Below, one piece after another: positions 1 through 8,654 of a DNA stretch of 64,000 bases. The notes beneath the pieces are model-generated. The model was not told the DNA's origin and did not search any database. It saw only the letters and a list, made by a program, of their open reading frames with translations. The DNA comes from Bradyrhizobium erythrophlei (GTDB lineage: Bacteria; Pseudomonadota; Alphaproteobacteria; Rhizobiales; Xanthobacteraceae). A program made the translations under genes and the position numbers. The stretch covers positions 2,294,001 through 2,358,000 of the forward strand of contig NZ_LT670817.1 in NCBI RefSeq assembly GCF_900129425.1. The letters are read 5' to 3'. Within the stretch, counting starts at the first letter, position 1. Every line of letters begins with the position of its first letter.

Positions 1-1
1 C

Positions 2-511
2 AAGTATCGACAGAGGCGGACGTTTGAGTGGATCGAACGAAATGCGGACGAGATTTCTGCCAGGCTTTCGAGCGCAGTCGATCTGATCAAAGACGAACAG
101 GCCTCGCTGGATCCGTTTGACGGTGTAAACCTGATCATGAACTCGACGATGGCGAAGATCGTGGGCCTTGCCGACCCCGAACAGAAGCTTGTGATCTACG
201 ACGGCCGCGTCGGTGCCGCGCTCGGCTTTTTCGTTGCCAGATTTACGGAAGAACGTGGAATCCATCAATACGATGTTGCCGATCAATTGCTTTTCGCCGT
301 GGACCGAGAGGCCAAACGGTCCCCCGAGACGAATCGCATTCATTTTCCGGCATTGTTCGGCAAAGCCAGGGATCGCTGCCATGCCTCGATGGTGCGATGG
401 GCATCGCAACTGATCTGGCAAGTCGCGAAAGAATGCCAGGCGAGTCCGAGAGAAATCGAAGCTGCCCTGTTTATGTGGGGATATAACGTTTCAGAAGACC
501 CGGAAGATTAG
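2..511 (+). CDS. Hypothetical protein, 5'-truncated by the window edge (possibly OGG-fold)
   Basis: The frame is open from base 2, so the gene starts before the window; about 169 codons are visible and the ATG at 137 is probably internal. The sequence has an Arg/Glu-rich helical start (RRTFEWIERN), a central VIYDGRVGAALGFF segment and a C-terminal ALFMWGYNV. The VIYDxRVGxAL stretch and the IEAALFMxGY ending remind me of the uncharacterised 8-oxoguanine-glycosylase-fold proteins found in bacterial accessory regions. That is recollection of a family look, not a demonstrated match, and no catalytic Lys/Asp pair could be assigned. No signal peptide or membrane segment is visible. Confidence 0.55.
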   Translation, partial: KYRQRRTFEWIERNADEISARLSSAVDLIKDEQASLDPFDGVNLIMNSTMAKIVGLADPEQKLVIYDGRVGAALGFFVARFTEERGIHQYDVADQLLFAVDREAKRSPETNRIHFPALFGKARDRCHASMVRWASQLIWQVAKECQASPREIEAALFMWGYNVSEDPED

Positions 512-680
512 CCGGGTGCGGACAGGCGGTTGAGGGCGCGATCGGCGTCGGTCGCGATGCATTCATTAGAATCAAAGCGAGGGTGAGCGCCGCCTTCCCG
601 GCGATGCGGCGGCCGGCGGGCCGCACTGGCGTTCCTGATATCCATGCCTTATAATTCCAGGACAGCTGGCGGTGGCGTCG

Positions 681-1310
681 ATGTCCATTTTCTCAAGCAG
701 AACAGGTCTCGCACTGGTATTGGCGGCGCTCTGTCTGGGCGGCCGGACGGCGCATGCCCAAGCCGCCCCTGTGACATATTGGATCCCAGGCTGGCCCATC
801 GGCTTCGGCGGCAGTCCAACCTTCGGCCAGAGCCCGAACACTTACGGCAACTTTCCGGGCTTTGACGGCAGCGATATCAGAGGCGGCGGTGTTTCCAATA
901 TGCGGTACAATTTTTCGAACGGCTGGTTTGTCGGCGGCGAAGGCGGCGGCATGGGTTTGAGCATGAACGGCATCAATCAGAATGGAGCGTTCGGCAGTTC
1001 GCTTTATTACCAGGGCGTGCAGTTCGGCTACAACTTCCAGAACGTGGGCGGGTCACCTTTCAGAGTCTATGCCGGGTTCGACACCTTGAAATATACTACC
1101 GGTATCGGCAGCCCTTTTGCCCCCTTCGACACCACGTCCAGCACGCTGCCAGTCTATAGCGCGCATGCGGGCATCGAATTCCAGCCGGCGCCCAATGTCA
1201 GCCTGGCATTGGGGTTCGGCTACACCCAGCAGACGGGGCGCATCGACAGCGATATCAATTCGCCCTTGCTGCCGGGCGCTTCTCCGTTTGCCATCAGCGG
1301 TCGCCACTGA
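681..1310 (+). CDS. Outer-membrane beta-barrel protein with signal peptide
   Basis: About 209 residues. The N-terminus is a classical Sec signal peptide (short basic start, LALVLAALCLGG core, cleavage after THA or AHAQA, around residue 27). The mature part is rich in Gly, Asn, Ser, Phe and Tyr, with alternating hydrophobic/polar strands such as FRVYAGFDTLKY and NVSLALGFGYTQQTG. That is typical of small rhizobial outer-membrane barrels (OmpW/Omp25-like size class). A GTG three codons upstream (672) has a slightly better spaced AGGA and is an alternative start. No partner gene lies next to it. The role is unknown; structural porin-like barrel is the most that can be said. Confidence 0.7.
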   Translation: MSIFSSRTGLALVLAALCLGGRTAHAQAAPVTYWIPGWPIGFGGSPTFGQSPNTYGNFPGFDGSDIRGGGVSNMRYNFSNGWFVGGEGGGMGLSMNGINQNGAFGSSLYYQGVQFGYNFQNVGGSPFRVYAGFDTLKYTTGIGSPFAPFDTTSSTLPVYSAHAGIEFQPAPNVSLALGFGYTQQTGRIDSDINSPLLPGASPFAISGRH

Positions 1311-1539
1311 CGCGCGCTTTTCATCCTGTGCGCTGTCGCTAGTCGACCCACGGGGTGTTCGCGTTTCGGCGATGTTGGCTGGTCAGGGCAGGGCGGACGT
1401 CATTTCAGACCGCGCTTAAGTGCGACAGGCGGCGTTGACGAGTCAGCTCATTGTGCGGTGCCCGACAGAATCTGGGAATTTTTGCAGTGCGATCATGGAA
1501 CCGCACATGACAACTGGCGTTTTTGGCGTGGAGGTTGAA

Positions 1540-1758
1540 ATGCAACTTTTCACCCTCAGCATTACCGATCTGACCACCTTCGAGTCCTTCCCTCGCCAGG
1601 AGTGGGCTGAGAAGGAAGATCTGTTCGAAATTGGCAGCCGCTTCGCGCGGGCAATGCTTGCCGCAAATCCTGATTTTCGTCAGCGAGGCATGTGCGTGGC
1701 AATTTACGACGAAGCAGGAATTGCGGTGTCGGTGCTGCCACTGGACACCCTGCAATAG
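1540..1758 (+). CDS. DUF6894-like small protein
   Basis: A 72-residue protein starting at ATG 1540, chosen because a strong GGAGG sits 5 bases upstream (1530-1534); the open frame runs further upstream to 1420 but without a comparable ribosome site. The pattern of an N-terminal beta segment, acidic middle and C-terminal MCVAIYDEAGIAVSVLPL strand fits the DUF6894 family of short cytoplasmic proteins common in Bradyrhizobium, though it lacks the usual aromatic start (MPRYxF). Function is unknown. It is followed directly by an intrinsic terminator. Confidence 0.6.
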   Translation: MQLFTLSITDLTTFESFPRQEWAEKEDLFEIGSRFARAMLAANPDFRQRGMCVAIYDEAGIAVSVLPLDTLQ

Positions 1759-1769
1759 AGTCCTCCTTT

Positions 1770-1797
1770 GCCCCGCTTTGACGGGGCTTCTCTTTGA
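1770..1797 (+). terminator. Rho-independent terminator after the DUF6894-like gene
   Basis: A GCCCCG / CGGGGC stem (1770-1775 and 1782-1787) closes a short CTTTGA loop and is followed by a T-rich run (TTCTCTTT). It lies 12 bases after the stop codon at 1758 and before the next ribosome site at 1826, so it should separate the two small genes. Confidence 0.65.
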
Positions 1798-1837
1798 GAT
1801 TTCGGAGCCAAAAACGCATCACGTTGGAGGTACAGCA

Positions 1838-2014
1838 ATGGCGATTTCCAAGTGGGTGCTTTTATTTCTCGTGCTGTCGATTACAGCAGGCCTGTCGGGC
1901 GTCGCTAACCGGTCCAGCGTATCCGCCGACGTTGCGGGAGCACTGTTCGACGCACTCCTTATTATTTTCGTGGTCCTGCTTGTCTTGGGTTTTACTGTCT
2001 CTCGACCGGCGTGA
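1838..2014 (+). CDS. DUF1328-type small membrane protein
   Basis: A 58-residue protein with two hydrophobic helices (WVLLFLVLSITAGLSGVA and FDALLIIFVVLLVLGFTV) joined by a short polar turn, the standard two-helix plan of DUF1328/YtjA small inner-membrane proteins. The ATG at 1838 is fixed by a GGAGG at 1826-1830. It differs from the family norm in lacking most of the central glycines. These proteins are often stress-induced in proteobacteria; nothing here shows regulation. It stands alone between a terminator and a non-coding gap. Confidence 0.65.
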   Translation: MAISKWVLLFLVLSITAGLSGVANRSSVSADVAGALFDALLIIFVVLLVLGFTVSRPA

Positions 2015-2355
2015 CCCTTTAAGTCCGGTAACGTTATGGGGTGGCGTCAAAGCGAGCGGAGCCGCCAAGGGACGATTGGGTCCGTTAGAACCCCTTCCAT
2101 CACGCAGGCGCACAATTATTGCCTCTTGGCACTTTTCGGACCTCCGGCGCTGCCCGACGTGAGTCCGTGACCCCGCTCCAAAGCGGACATCCGTCAACGC
2201 GATGGATTCATGGATTTCACGCCCTGATTCACTGTGCGGTTCCGGCGACGGCGGTCGGCAACCGACTTTCTGCTACTTCCCGCCGCCCGCGCCATCGACT
2301 AGGCTTAGGCCAATAAAGAATAAAGAGGTCGCTCGCCGGCTGAGGGGAAAGCGCT
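2015..2355. other. 341-bp intergenic region upstream of a Fe3+-type ABC operon
   Basis: No convincing gene, terminator or repeat is seen. The last 45 bases are AT-richer than the surroundings and end in a GAGGGGAAA ribosome site for the TTG start at 2356, so the operon promoter should lie here, but I could not pick a good -35/-10 pair. No Fur-box-like AT palindrome is visible. Confidence 0.4.
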
Positions 2356-4125
2356 TTGAACGGACAGGCAGGCCGGCGCACCGAGGTGACGCGCAGCGGC
2401 TATGAGGACATTTGTCGGCGCGCGGGGGCCAGCTTGTGGGTCGCGTTGCTGCTGGCGATCCTCGGCTTTCTGGTGATCTATCCCGTGCTCACGCTGCTGC
2501 TGGGGGCGCTGACCGATACCAATCCGGTGGTCGACGGCTTCAGCCTCCGCCATCTCTCGATCACCAATTTCCTCGCCGTGCTGGTCAACCCCAACGTCGC
2601 CGAGGCGCTGTTCAATACGCTGGTCGCCTGCGGCGGCGGGACCCTGATCGCGGTCGCGATCGGGCTGCTGTTTTCCTGGATCGTGGTGCGCACCAACACG
2701 CCGTTCAAGGGTTTTATCGCAGCCGCCAGCATCCTGCCGCTGTTCGCGCCGCCGCTGGTCGCAGGCGTGGCATGGACCATCCTCGGCTCACCCAAAACCG
2801 GCCTGATCAACACCCTGTTCAAATGGGCCGGGCTCGACTGGCACGTCAATTTCTATTCGCTGTGGGGACTGGTGTTCGTGTTCGGCATCTATTACGCGCC
2901 CTACGTCTACATGTTCACCTCCTCGGCGCTGCGCAACATGGACCCAAGCCTGGAAGAGGCCGCCGAGATTTCCGGCGCCAGCGCGTTCGCGACCTTGTTC
3001 TCGGTGACGTTCCCGCTGATCATGCCGGCGATCGTCTCCGGCATGCTGCTGTCCTTTATCGTCATGCTCGGCATCTACGGCATCCCGGCGGTGCTCGGCG
3101 CGCCGACCAATATCAGCGTGCTGACGACGTATATCTTCAAGCTCACCAACTGGTCGCCGCCGCTCTACAATACCGCGGCCGCCGTCGCGATCATCCTGAT
3201 GGTGGTGACCGGCGCGCTGGTGTTTCTGCAACAGAAGGTGCTGAGCGGGCGCAGCTACACCACCGTCGCCGGCAAGGCGTTCCGGCCGCGCAATCTCGAT
3301 CTCGGGCCCTGGCGCTGGCTCACCTTCGCGCTCGGCTTCGTCTATCTCGTTGTCGTGGTGATCCTGCCGAGTCTGGCGCTGATCGTGGCGGCGTTCCGCA
3401 AGTTCATGTTCATCCGCGACGCCGCCAGCCTGTTCGACATGAAGCAATACTCGCTGATGCACTTCATCAACATCTTCGACAATCCGCTGACCCTGAACTC
3501 GATCTACAATGCGGTCGAGGTCGGCATCATTACCGCCGTGGTCGGCGGCACGCTGGCCTTTGCGATCGGCTACACGATTCACCGCACCCATGTGGCCGGG
3601 CGGCGCAGCATCGACCTGGTGTCGACCTTGCCGGTGGCGATTCCGGGGCTGGTGATCGGCGTCGCGTATTTGTGGGCCTGGATCGGCATTCCCGGCGGGC
3701 TCTACGGCACCATCTGGATCCTGGCGCTGGCATTCATCGCGCGCTTCATGCCGGATACGGTCAAGGCGCTGTCGACCTCGTTCCTGCAAATTCATCGCGA
3801 GCTCGAGGAAGCGGCCTGGGTCTGCGGCAGGGGCATGCTCGGCACCATCAGGACCATCGTGCTGCCGCTGGCGCGGCCGGGCGTGATCGCCTCGATGACG
3901 CTGTTGTTCGTGCTGGCGATCCGCGAACTCGGCTCGTCGCTGTTTCTCTACACCAGCAACACCATGGTGATGTCGGTGCTGCTGCTCGACTATTACGAGG
4001 GCGGCAATATCGGAAAGACCGCCGCATTCAGCCTGGTGCAGACGGTCCTGCTCGGCGTTCTCATCGGCGGCGCCAACTGGCTGTCGAGGGGCGCGGCGCA
4101 GCGCAGCGTCGCCCGCACCGGATGA
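2356..4125 (+). CDS. ABC transporter permease, Fe3+-type (double-domain)
   Basis: A 589-residue inner-membrane protein made of two fused BPD-type permease halves (roughly residues 25-290 and 325-575), each with about six hydrophobic helices and its own EAA coupling loop (EEAAEISGASAF near residue 200, EEAAWVCGRGML near 484). This is the FbpB/ThiP-like architecture, where one polypeptide replaces a permease pair. The start is TTG, preceded by GAGGGG at about 8 bases; no ATG occurs before the first helix. It heads an operon with the binding protein (21 bases downstream) and ATPase. The family covers ferric iron, thiamine, putrescine and phosphonates, so the substrate is open. Confidence 0.87.
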   Translation: MNGQAGRRTEVTRSGYEDICRRAGASLWVALLLAILGFLVIYPVLTLLLGALTDTNPVVDGFSLRHLSITNFLAVLVNPNVAEALFNTLVACGGGTLIAVAIGLLFSWIVVRTNTPFKGFIAAASILPLFAPPLVAGVAWTILGSPKTGLINTLFKWAGLDWHVNFYSLWGLVFVFGIYYAPYVYMFTSSALRNMDPSLEEAAEISGASAFATLFSVTFPLIMPAIVSGMLLSFIVMLGIYGIPAVLGAPTNISVLTTYIFKLTNWSPPLYNTAAAVAIILMVVTGALVFLQQKVLSGRSYTTVAGKAFRPRNLDLGPWRWLTFALGFVYLVVVVILPSLALIVAAFRKFMFIRDAASLFDMKQYSLMHFINIFDNPLTLNSIYNAVEVGIITAVVGGTLAFAIGYTIHRTHVAGRRSIDLVSTLPVAIPGLVIGVAYLWAWIGIPGGLYGTIWILALAFIARFMPDTVKALSTSFLQIHRELEEAAWVCGRGMLGTIRTIVLPLARPGVIASMTLLFVLAIRELGSSLFLYTSNTMVMSVLLLDYYEGGNIGKTAAFSLVQTVLLGVLIGGANWLSRGAAQRSVARTG

Positions 4126-4146
4126 TAAACAGAGGGAGACTTGGCT

Positions 4147-5196
4147 ATGAACAAAAAGATTTCCAGGATCGCTATCAGGTTAGTCGCCATGGCCGGCATC
4201 GCCGGTCTTGGCATCGCGCTCACCGGCGCGCCCGCGCGGGCAGAGGAGAATTTCGGCTCGCCCGAATTGATCGCGGCGGCCAAGGCGGAAGGCAAGCTGG
4301 TGTTCTACACCGCCAATTTCGCCGAAGTCGAACAGGAGGTGATCAAGGAATTCAACAAGCGTTTTCCACAGATCAAGGTCGAGATGGTGCGCGCGCCGGG
4401 CGGCCAGCTCATCACCCGTGTGCGGACCGAGGCCGCGGCCGGCAAGCTGATTGCCGACATCGTCGATCATTCCGACCGCGCGCTGATGCTGCCGCTCGAA
4501 GACCTGTTCCAGGATTATGCGCCGCCGAATGCCGCCGACTACAACCCGGATGCGCTGATCTCGCCGAAATTCTGGCCGCGCGCCACCGTGGTGTGGTCGA
4601 TCGCCTACAACACCGAACTGGTCAAGGATCCGCCGAAGACCTGGATGGACCTGACCAAGCCCGAATACGACAAGATGACCGGGCAGGTGTTCGCGCAGTC
4701 CGGCGGCACCACCTGGACCCGCATCATGTTCGAGCGCCAGGTGCTCGGCGAGGGTTACTGGGCGAAGCAGGCCGCGACCCACCCGATCCTGTATCCGTCG
4801 GGCGCGCCGATGTCGGACTCGCTGGTGCGCGGCGAGGTGGCGATGGGTCCGATTCTCTACAACGCGGTCTACCCGAAGCAGAAAGAAGGCGCGCCGCTGA
4901 AAATCATCTTTCCGCCCGAAGGCGTGCCGGCCAATCCCTATGCGTCTGGAATTCCCAAGACCGCCGCGCATCCCAACGCCGCCAAACTGTTCCTGAACTG
5001 GTGCCTGTCGAAAGAGGGCCAGACCTTCATGATCAAGGAGCTCGGCAACCTCACCTCGCTGAAGGTGGCGCCGGTCTACCCCGAGGGATTCGATCCCAAG
5101 ATCGTCAAGGTCTGGTATCCGAATTTCGACCAGTATGTGAAGCTGCACGCCGCCTGGGTGGCCGACTGGGACAAGACCTTCGGCTACCGCCAGTGA
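4147..5196 (+). CDS. Periplasmic extracellular solute-binding protein (family 1, Fe3+/AfuA-like)
   Basis: 349 residues with a Sec signal peptide (MNKK, hydrophobic MAGIAGLGIALTG, cleavage after ARA near residue 31). The mature start, SPELIAAAKAEGKLVFYT, is the usual opening of iron(III)/polyamine-type binding proteins, and NPYASGIPKTAAHPNAAK is the typical C-lobe hinge stretch. ATG 4147 follows a GGGAG ribosome site; a TTG two codons earlier is possible. The consecutive Tyr pair that binds iron in FbpA is not obvious, so an organic or phosphonate ligand is as likely as Fe3+. It captures ligand in the periplasm for the permease and ATPase on either side. Confidence 0.87.
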   Translation: MNKKISRIAIRLVAMAGIAGLGIALTGAPARAEENFGSPELIAAAKAEGKLVFYTANFAEVEQEVIKEFNKRFPQIKVEMVRAPGGQLITRVRTEAAAGKLIADIVDHSDRALMLPLEDLFQDYAPPNAADYNPDALISPKFWPRATVVWSIAYNTELVKDPPKTWMDLTKPEYDKMTGQVFAQSGGTTWTRIMFERQVLGEGYWAKQAATHPILYPSGAPMSDSLVRGEVAMGPILYNAVYPKQKEGAPLKIIFPPEGVPANPYASGIPKTAAHPNAAKLFLNWCLSKEGQTFMIKELGNLTSLKVAPVYPEGFDPKIVKVWYPNFDQYVKLHAAWVADWDKTFGYRQ

Positions 5197-5218
5197 CCGT
5201 CGCCGTGAAAGCAAGACC

Positions 5219-6322
5219 ATGACGGCGACGCTCGACGTTACCGACCTGCGCAAGCAGTTTGCGATCGGCCGCCCGGCAATCGACGGCGTCAGCTTTGCCG
5301 TGCCGGCCGGCGAGATCGTGGTGCTGCTGGGACCATCGGGCTGCGGCAAGACCACGACGCTGCGCTGCGTCGCCGGGCTCGAGCATCCGACCTCGGGTGA
5401 CATCAGCATCGCCGGGCGGGTGGTATCGTCGCCCGCGCGCGGTGTTCTGGTCCCGCCGCGGCTGCGCGACCTCGGCATGGTGTTCCAGTCCTACGCGGTC
5501 TGGCCGCATATGACGGTGCGCCAGAACGTGGTCTATCCGCTGAAGCACCGAAAGATCTCGCGCGCCGAGGCCGGCCGCAAGGTCGACGAGGTGCTGCAAC
5601 TGGTCGGGCTGTCGGAATATGCCGACCGGCCGGTGGTGGCGCTGTCGGGCGGCCAGATGCAGCGCGTCGCGCTGGCGCGCAGCATCGTCTACCGGCCGCA
5701 ACTGCTGCTGCTGGACGAGCCGCTGTCGAACCTCGACGCCAAGCTGCGGCTGCGGCTGCGCGACGATCTGCGGGTCATCCTCAAGCAGACCGGCATGACC
5801 GCGCTTTACGTCACCCACGACCAGGCCGAGGCGGTCGTGCTCGGCGACCGCATCGGCGTGATGCGCGACGGCAAGCTGCTACAGATCGGCACGCCGGATG
5901 AGATCTATAACCGGCCGGCCGATTTGTTCGTCGCCAATTTCACCGGCGCCACCAACGAGATCACCGGCACCCTGGTCGGGCGCAGCGGCGCGTTCGGCGT
6001 GGTCGACTTCGGCGACGGCCGGCGCGGGGAGACGGCGCTGCTGCACGCGCTCGATCTCGGTGACAAGGTGCGGATCGCGCTGCGGCCGGAAAATATCGGC
6101 ATTGGCAGGCAGGACGGGCCCAATATATTTCCCGCGCGCGTGCTCGACCGCCGCTATCAGGGCACGCAGACCGTCTACGATATCGATCTGTTCGGCCGGC
6201 GGCTGGAGGTGCTCGAACTCGGCACCGCCGCTCGCCATCAGGTCGGGGTCGAGACCTCGGTCTCGTTGTCGCGGGAGGGGTGCTGGGCGTACCGTGATAG
6301 CGGACCGTCATCTTACGATTAG
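5219..6322 (+). CDS. ABC transporter ATP-binding protein (FbpC/PotA class with TOBE domain)
   Basis: 367 residues. Walker A GPSGCGKT lies near residue 38, signature LSGGQMQR near 142, Walker B LLLLDEP near 162, the switch His in YVTHDQAEA near 198, and a C-terminal TOBE-like regulatory domain from about 240 on (LRPENIGIG). Length and layout match the FbpC/PotA/UgpC class rather than short NitT-type ATPases. It starts 22 bases after the binding-protein stop and completes the importer. Two palindromic repeats follow within 20-80 bases and may end the transcript. Confidence 0.9.
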   Translation: MTATLDVTDLRKQFAIGRPAIDGVSFAVPAGEIVVLLGPSGCGKTTTLRCVAGLEHPTSGDISIAGRVVSSPARGVLVPPRLRDLGMVFQSYAVWPHMTVRQNVVYPLKHRKISRAEAGRKVDEVLQLVGLSEYADRPVVALSGGQMQRVALARSIVYRPQLLLLDEPLSNLDAKLRLRLRDDLRVILKQTGMTALYVTHDQAEAVVLGDRIGVMRDGKLLQIGTPDEIYNRPADLFVANFTGATNEITGTLVGRSGAFGVVDFGDGRRGETALLHALDLGDKVRIALRPENIGIGRQDGPNIFPARVLDRRYQGTQTVYDIDLFGRRLEVLELGTAARHQVGVETSVSLSREGCWAYRDSGPSSYD

Positions 6323-6341
6323 CGGATTTTCCAGTTCCGCG

Positions 6342-6383
6342 GCTTCATCCTTCGAGACGCGCGCAACAGCGCGTTCCCCAGGG
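6342..6383. repeat. Half copy of the CATCCTTCGAGACGCGC palindromic repeat
   Basis: The segment matches the left arm of the element at 7508-7622 (TTCATCCTTCGAGACGCGCG, then a CGCGC-rich inverted arm) but loses similarity after about 40 bases. It is a truncated member of a dispersed intergenic family also seen at 29215-29308. Confidence 0.6.
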
Positions 6384-6399
6384 CGTGACTGCGAAGCTC

Positions 6400-6487
6400 G
6401 TCATGCCCGGGCTTGTCCCGGGCATCCACGTCCTGACTTCACTGCGGCAAGAAAGACGTGGATGGCCGGCACAAGCCCGGCCATGAC
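6400..6487. repeat. GTCATGCCCGGGC...GCCCGGCCATGAC palindromic repeat, copy 1
   Basis: An 88-base near-perfect inverted repeat. The outer arms are GTCATGCCCGGGCTTG and CAAGCCCGGCCATGAC, the inner arms CATCCACGTC and GACGTGGATG, with a GC-rich loop. Closely related copies lie at 47870-47985 and 53264-53351. It can form a long hairpin on either strand and sits between a plus-strand operon end and a minus-strand gene end, where it could act as a bidirectional terminator. Confidence 0.85.
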
Positions 6488-6512
6488 GAAAAGTGGATTC
6501 GGGTTGCCCCGC

Positions 6513-7427
6513 TCAACGCCGCAAATAGCGATAGGTCGCGCGGACGTCATGCGGCAGCCAGTCCGCGTAGCGGGGGATGTCGGCATATCCGGGCAATTTC
6601 ACCTCGCGCACGGCCGCTTCTTCCGACACGCCGGCCTTGATGGCGGCGTCGACCGCGCTGCGCAGCGCGACCAGCATGTCGCGGAAGCGGCTGACCTCCG
6701 CGAGATCGGTCGGCATTCCATGCCCGGGGATCACGATCGAAACGTCCAGCGTTGGAACGCGCGCCAGCCGATCGATCAGGCCGCTGAGGTCGCAGTCGCC
6801 GAGCCAGGGAAACCGTCCGTAAAACAAGAGATCGCCGAGAAACACCACCTTGCTTCTTTGCAGCGAGATGACGATGTCGCCGTCGCAATGCGCCGGGCCC
6901 CAATAGTTCAAATGCATCGTGTCGTGGGGCAGATGAAAGGTGAAATGGTCGGCGAACGTCTCCGTCGGCGGCGCGATCGTCATGGTGTCGTAATCGGGCA
7001 GGCCGATGCGCTGCCGAAACCGGGCCTGACCCGGATCGTTCTCGGGCACCAGATCGAACAGATTTTGCCCGAACAGCATTTTGATCTTGGTGGCGTAATC
7101 CGAAATGGTCCAGTGGTCGCCGCTCTTCGGGCCGAGATTGGCATGCATGGCGGCAAGCGTTTTCTCATGCGCGAGGATCGGCACGTCGGCGAAGACGATA
7201 TTCCCGGCGGTGTGGTCGAGATGGCAATGCGTATTGATCAGCATGCGGACCGGCTTGCCGGTCCGGGCTTCGATCGCGGCGCGAAACTGGCGTGCCAGCC
7301 GGGGATATTGCTGGGCGTCGATTACCAGCAGGCCATGCGGGGTGTCGATCGCGCCGGCATTGGAGTCGCCGCCTGCACCGATCCAGGCATAGACATTCTC
7401 GGCGATGGTCAACAGTTGTGGTTGCAT
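6513..7427 (-). CDS. Metallo-beta-lactamase-fold hydrolase
   Basis: 304 residues from the ATG at 7427, chosen for the GGGGGA ribosome site just before it; the frame stays open for 34 more unconvincing codons upstream. The zinc motif THCHLDH (H67, H69, D71, H72) is complete, and the later AHCDGD, FLGDLLF and IPGHG segments supply the remaining ligands. No signal peptide is evident. The sequence resembles quinoprotein-relay or glyoxalase II-like hydrolases, but the substrate cannot be inferred. It is a single gene flanked on both sides by palindromic repeats, which isolates it transcriptionally from its neighbours. Confidence 0.8.
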   Translation of the reverse strand: MQPQLLTIAENVYAWIGAGGDSNAGAIDTPHGLLVIDAQQYPRLARQFRAAIEARTGKPVRMLINTHCHLDHTAGNIVFADVPILAHEKTLAAMHANLGPKSGDHWTISDYATKIKMLFGQNLFDLVPENDPGQARFRQRIGLPDYDTMTIAPPTETFADHFTFHLPHDTMHLNYWGPAHCDGDIVISLQRSKVVFLGDLLFYGRFPWLGDCDLSGLIDRLARVPTLDVSIVIPGHGMPTDLAEVSRFRDMLVALRSAVDAAIKAGVSEEAAVREVKLPGYADIPRYADWLPHDVRATYRYLRR

Positions 7428-7507
7428 GGATTTCCCCCGCTGCAGTTCAGCATGCAGCGCCGGAGGGATCAAGGAAGGGGCCGGGAGCATTTTCGGGTTT
7501 AGTGGCT

Positions 7508-7622
7508 TCATCCTTCGAGACGCGCGCAAGAGCGCGCTCCTCAGGATGAGGTCTAACGCCCCATCTTGTCGGCCAGACCCTCGTGGTGAGGAGCGCGGCG
7601 ACGCCGCGCGTCTCGAACCATG
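7508..7622. repeat. CATCCTTCGAGACGCGC palindromic repeat, full copy
   Basis: Two inverted halves: the left half carries TTCGAGACGCGCGCAAGAGCG then GCTCCTCAGGATGAG; the right half carries GGTGAGGAGCGCGGCGACG then GCGCGTCTCGAACCATG. The two together fold into a branched hairpin. The same family occurs at 29215-29308 and as a half copy at 6342-6383. Confidence 0.8.
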
Positions 7623-7655
7623 GGGCCGCTGTGGGCGACTCGCGTAGTCCGCCCG

Positions 7656-8630
7656 CTAATCCACGCTGATGTTGCCGGCCTTGATCGGCACCGCCCATTT
7701 TGCGATCTCGCTCTGGACGAATTTGGCGAGATATTCCGGCGTGGTGCGGTCGTCGGAAACGAATTGAAGCCCGGCGCCTTCCAGCTTCTCGCGCACCGCC
7801 GGCGTCTTCATCGCCTCCACCGTCGCATGGTTGAGCTTTTGCACGATGGCGTCGGGCGTTCCCTTCGGCAGGAAAAATGCGTTCCAGGTATAGGCGTCGA
7901 CGTCAAAACCCTGCTCGATGGCGGTCGGAACATTGGGCAGCACCGGCGAACGCGCCTTGGTCAGGATCGCGATCGGCTTCACCGTGCCGGCGTCGATTTG
8001 CGGTTTTGCGGTCGTGATGATGTCGCAGAGATAATCGACCCGGCCGCTGATCAGGTCCTGCATCGCAGGGTTCGCGCCGCGATAGGGAACGTGGACGACG
8101 TCGATCCCGGCGACCATGTTCACCAGCGCGCAGCCGAGATGGATCGCCGATCCTGTGCCGGCGGAGGCGTATTGCATTTTGGCGCCGTTGGCCTTGGCGT
8201 AGGCGACGAATTCCTTCATGTCCTTGACCGGCAGGTCCTTGCGCGCGATCAGCACCAGCGGGGCTTCGACCGCCAGCGCAACCGGCGCGAAATCCGTGGT
8301 CGAATTGTAGGAGGGCTTCTTGAACAGCGTCTGGTTTTGCGCCTGCGTGCCGACCGTGCCCTGCAGGAAGGTGTAGCCATCGGGTGCGGCTTTGGCGACG
8401 CGATCGGCGCCGTTCATGCCGCCGGCGCCGCCGACATTTTCGACGATGATCGGCTGGCCCAGAACCTCGCCCATGCGCTGGGCGAACAGCCGGGCCATCA
8501 CGTCGTTGGGGCCGCCGGCCGCGAATGGATTGACCATGGTGAGCGGGTGGGTCGGCCATTCCTCGGCGCCGGCGCCGCTCGCGGCGGTGAGCGAGGCCGC
8601 GACAAGCAGGACCGCAAATAGTCGGGACAT
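7656..8630 (-). CDS. Tripartite tricarboxylate-type (Bug/TctC) periplasmic binding protein
   Basis: 324 residues with a Sec signal peptide (MSRLFAVLLVAASLTAASGAGA). The mature N-terminus EWPTHPLTMVNPFAAGGPND, the VENVGGAGGMNGADRVAKA segment and the C-terminal PEYLAKFVQSEIAKW are standard Bug-family features. Bug proteins trap carboxylates and related compounds in a deep cleft. No TctA/TctB membrane genes are present, so it is an orphan that must use a distant permease or act as a sensor component. It ends a unit with the MocR regulator gene 24 bases upstream on the same strand. Confidence 0.88.
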   Translation of the reverse strand: MSRLFAVLLVAASLTAASGAGAEEWPTHPLTMVNPFAAGGPNDVMARLFAQRMGEVLGQPIIVENVGGAGGMNGADRVAKAAPDGYTFLQGTVGTQAQNQTLFKKPSYNSTTDFAPVALAVEAPLVLIARKDLPVKDMKEFVAYAKANGAKMQYASAGTGSAIHLGCALVNMVAGIDVVHVPYRGANPAMQDLISGRVDYLCDIITTAKPQIDAGTVKPIAILTKARSPVLPNVPTAIEQGFDVDAYTWNAFFLPKGTPDAIVQKLNHATVEAMKTPAVREKLEGAGLQFVSDDRTTPEYLAKFVQSEIAKWAVPIKAGNISVD

Positions 8631-8654
8631 CGTTTTCTCCGGGTTTTGATTTGT

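Noticed and set aside
2412..5222. A 936-codon open frame overlapping the permease and binding-protein genes on the same strand
   Set aside because: Its translation is extremely rich in Arg, Ala and Gly with no hydrophobic helices; it is a frame shadow of two clearly recognisable genes in GC-rich DNA.
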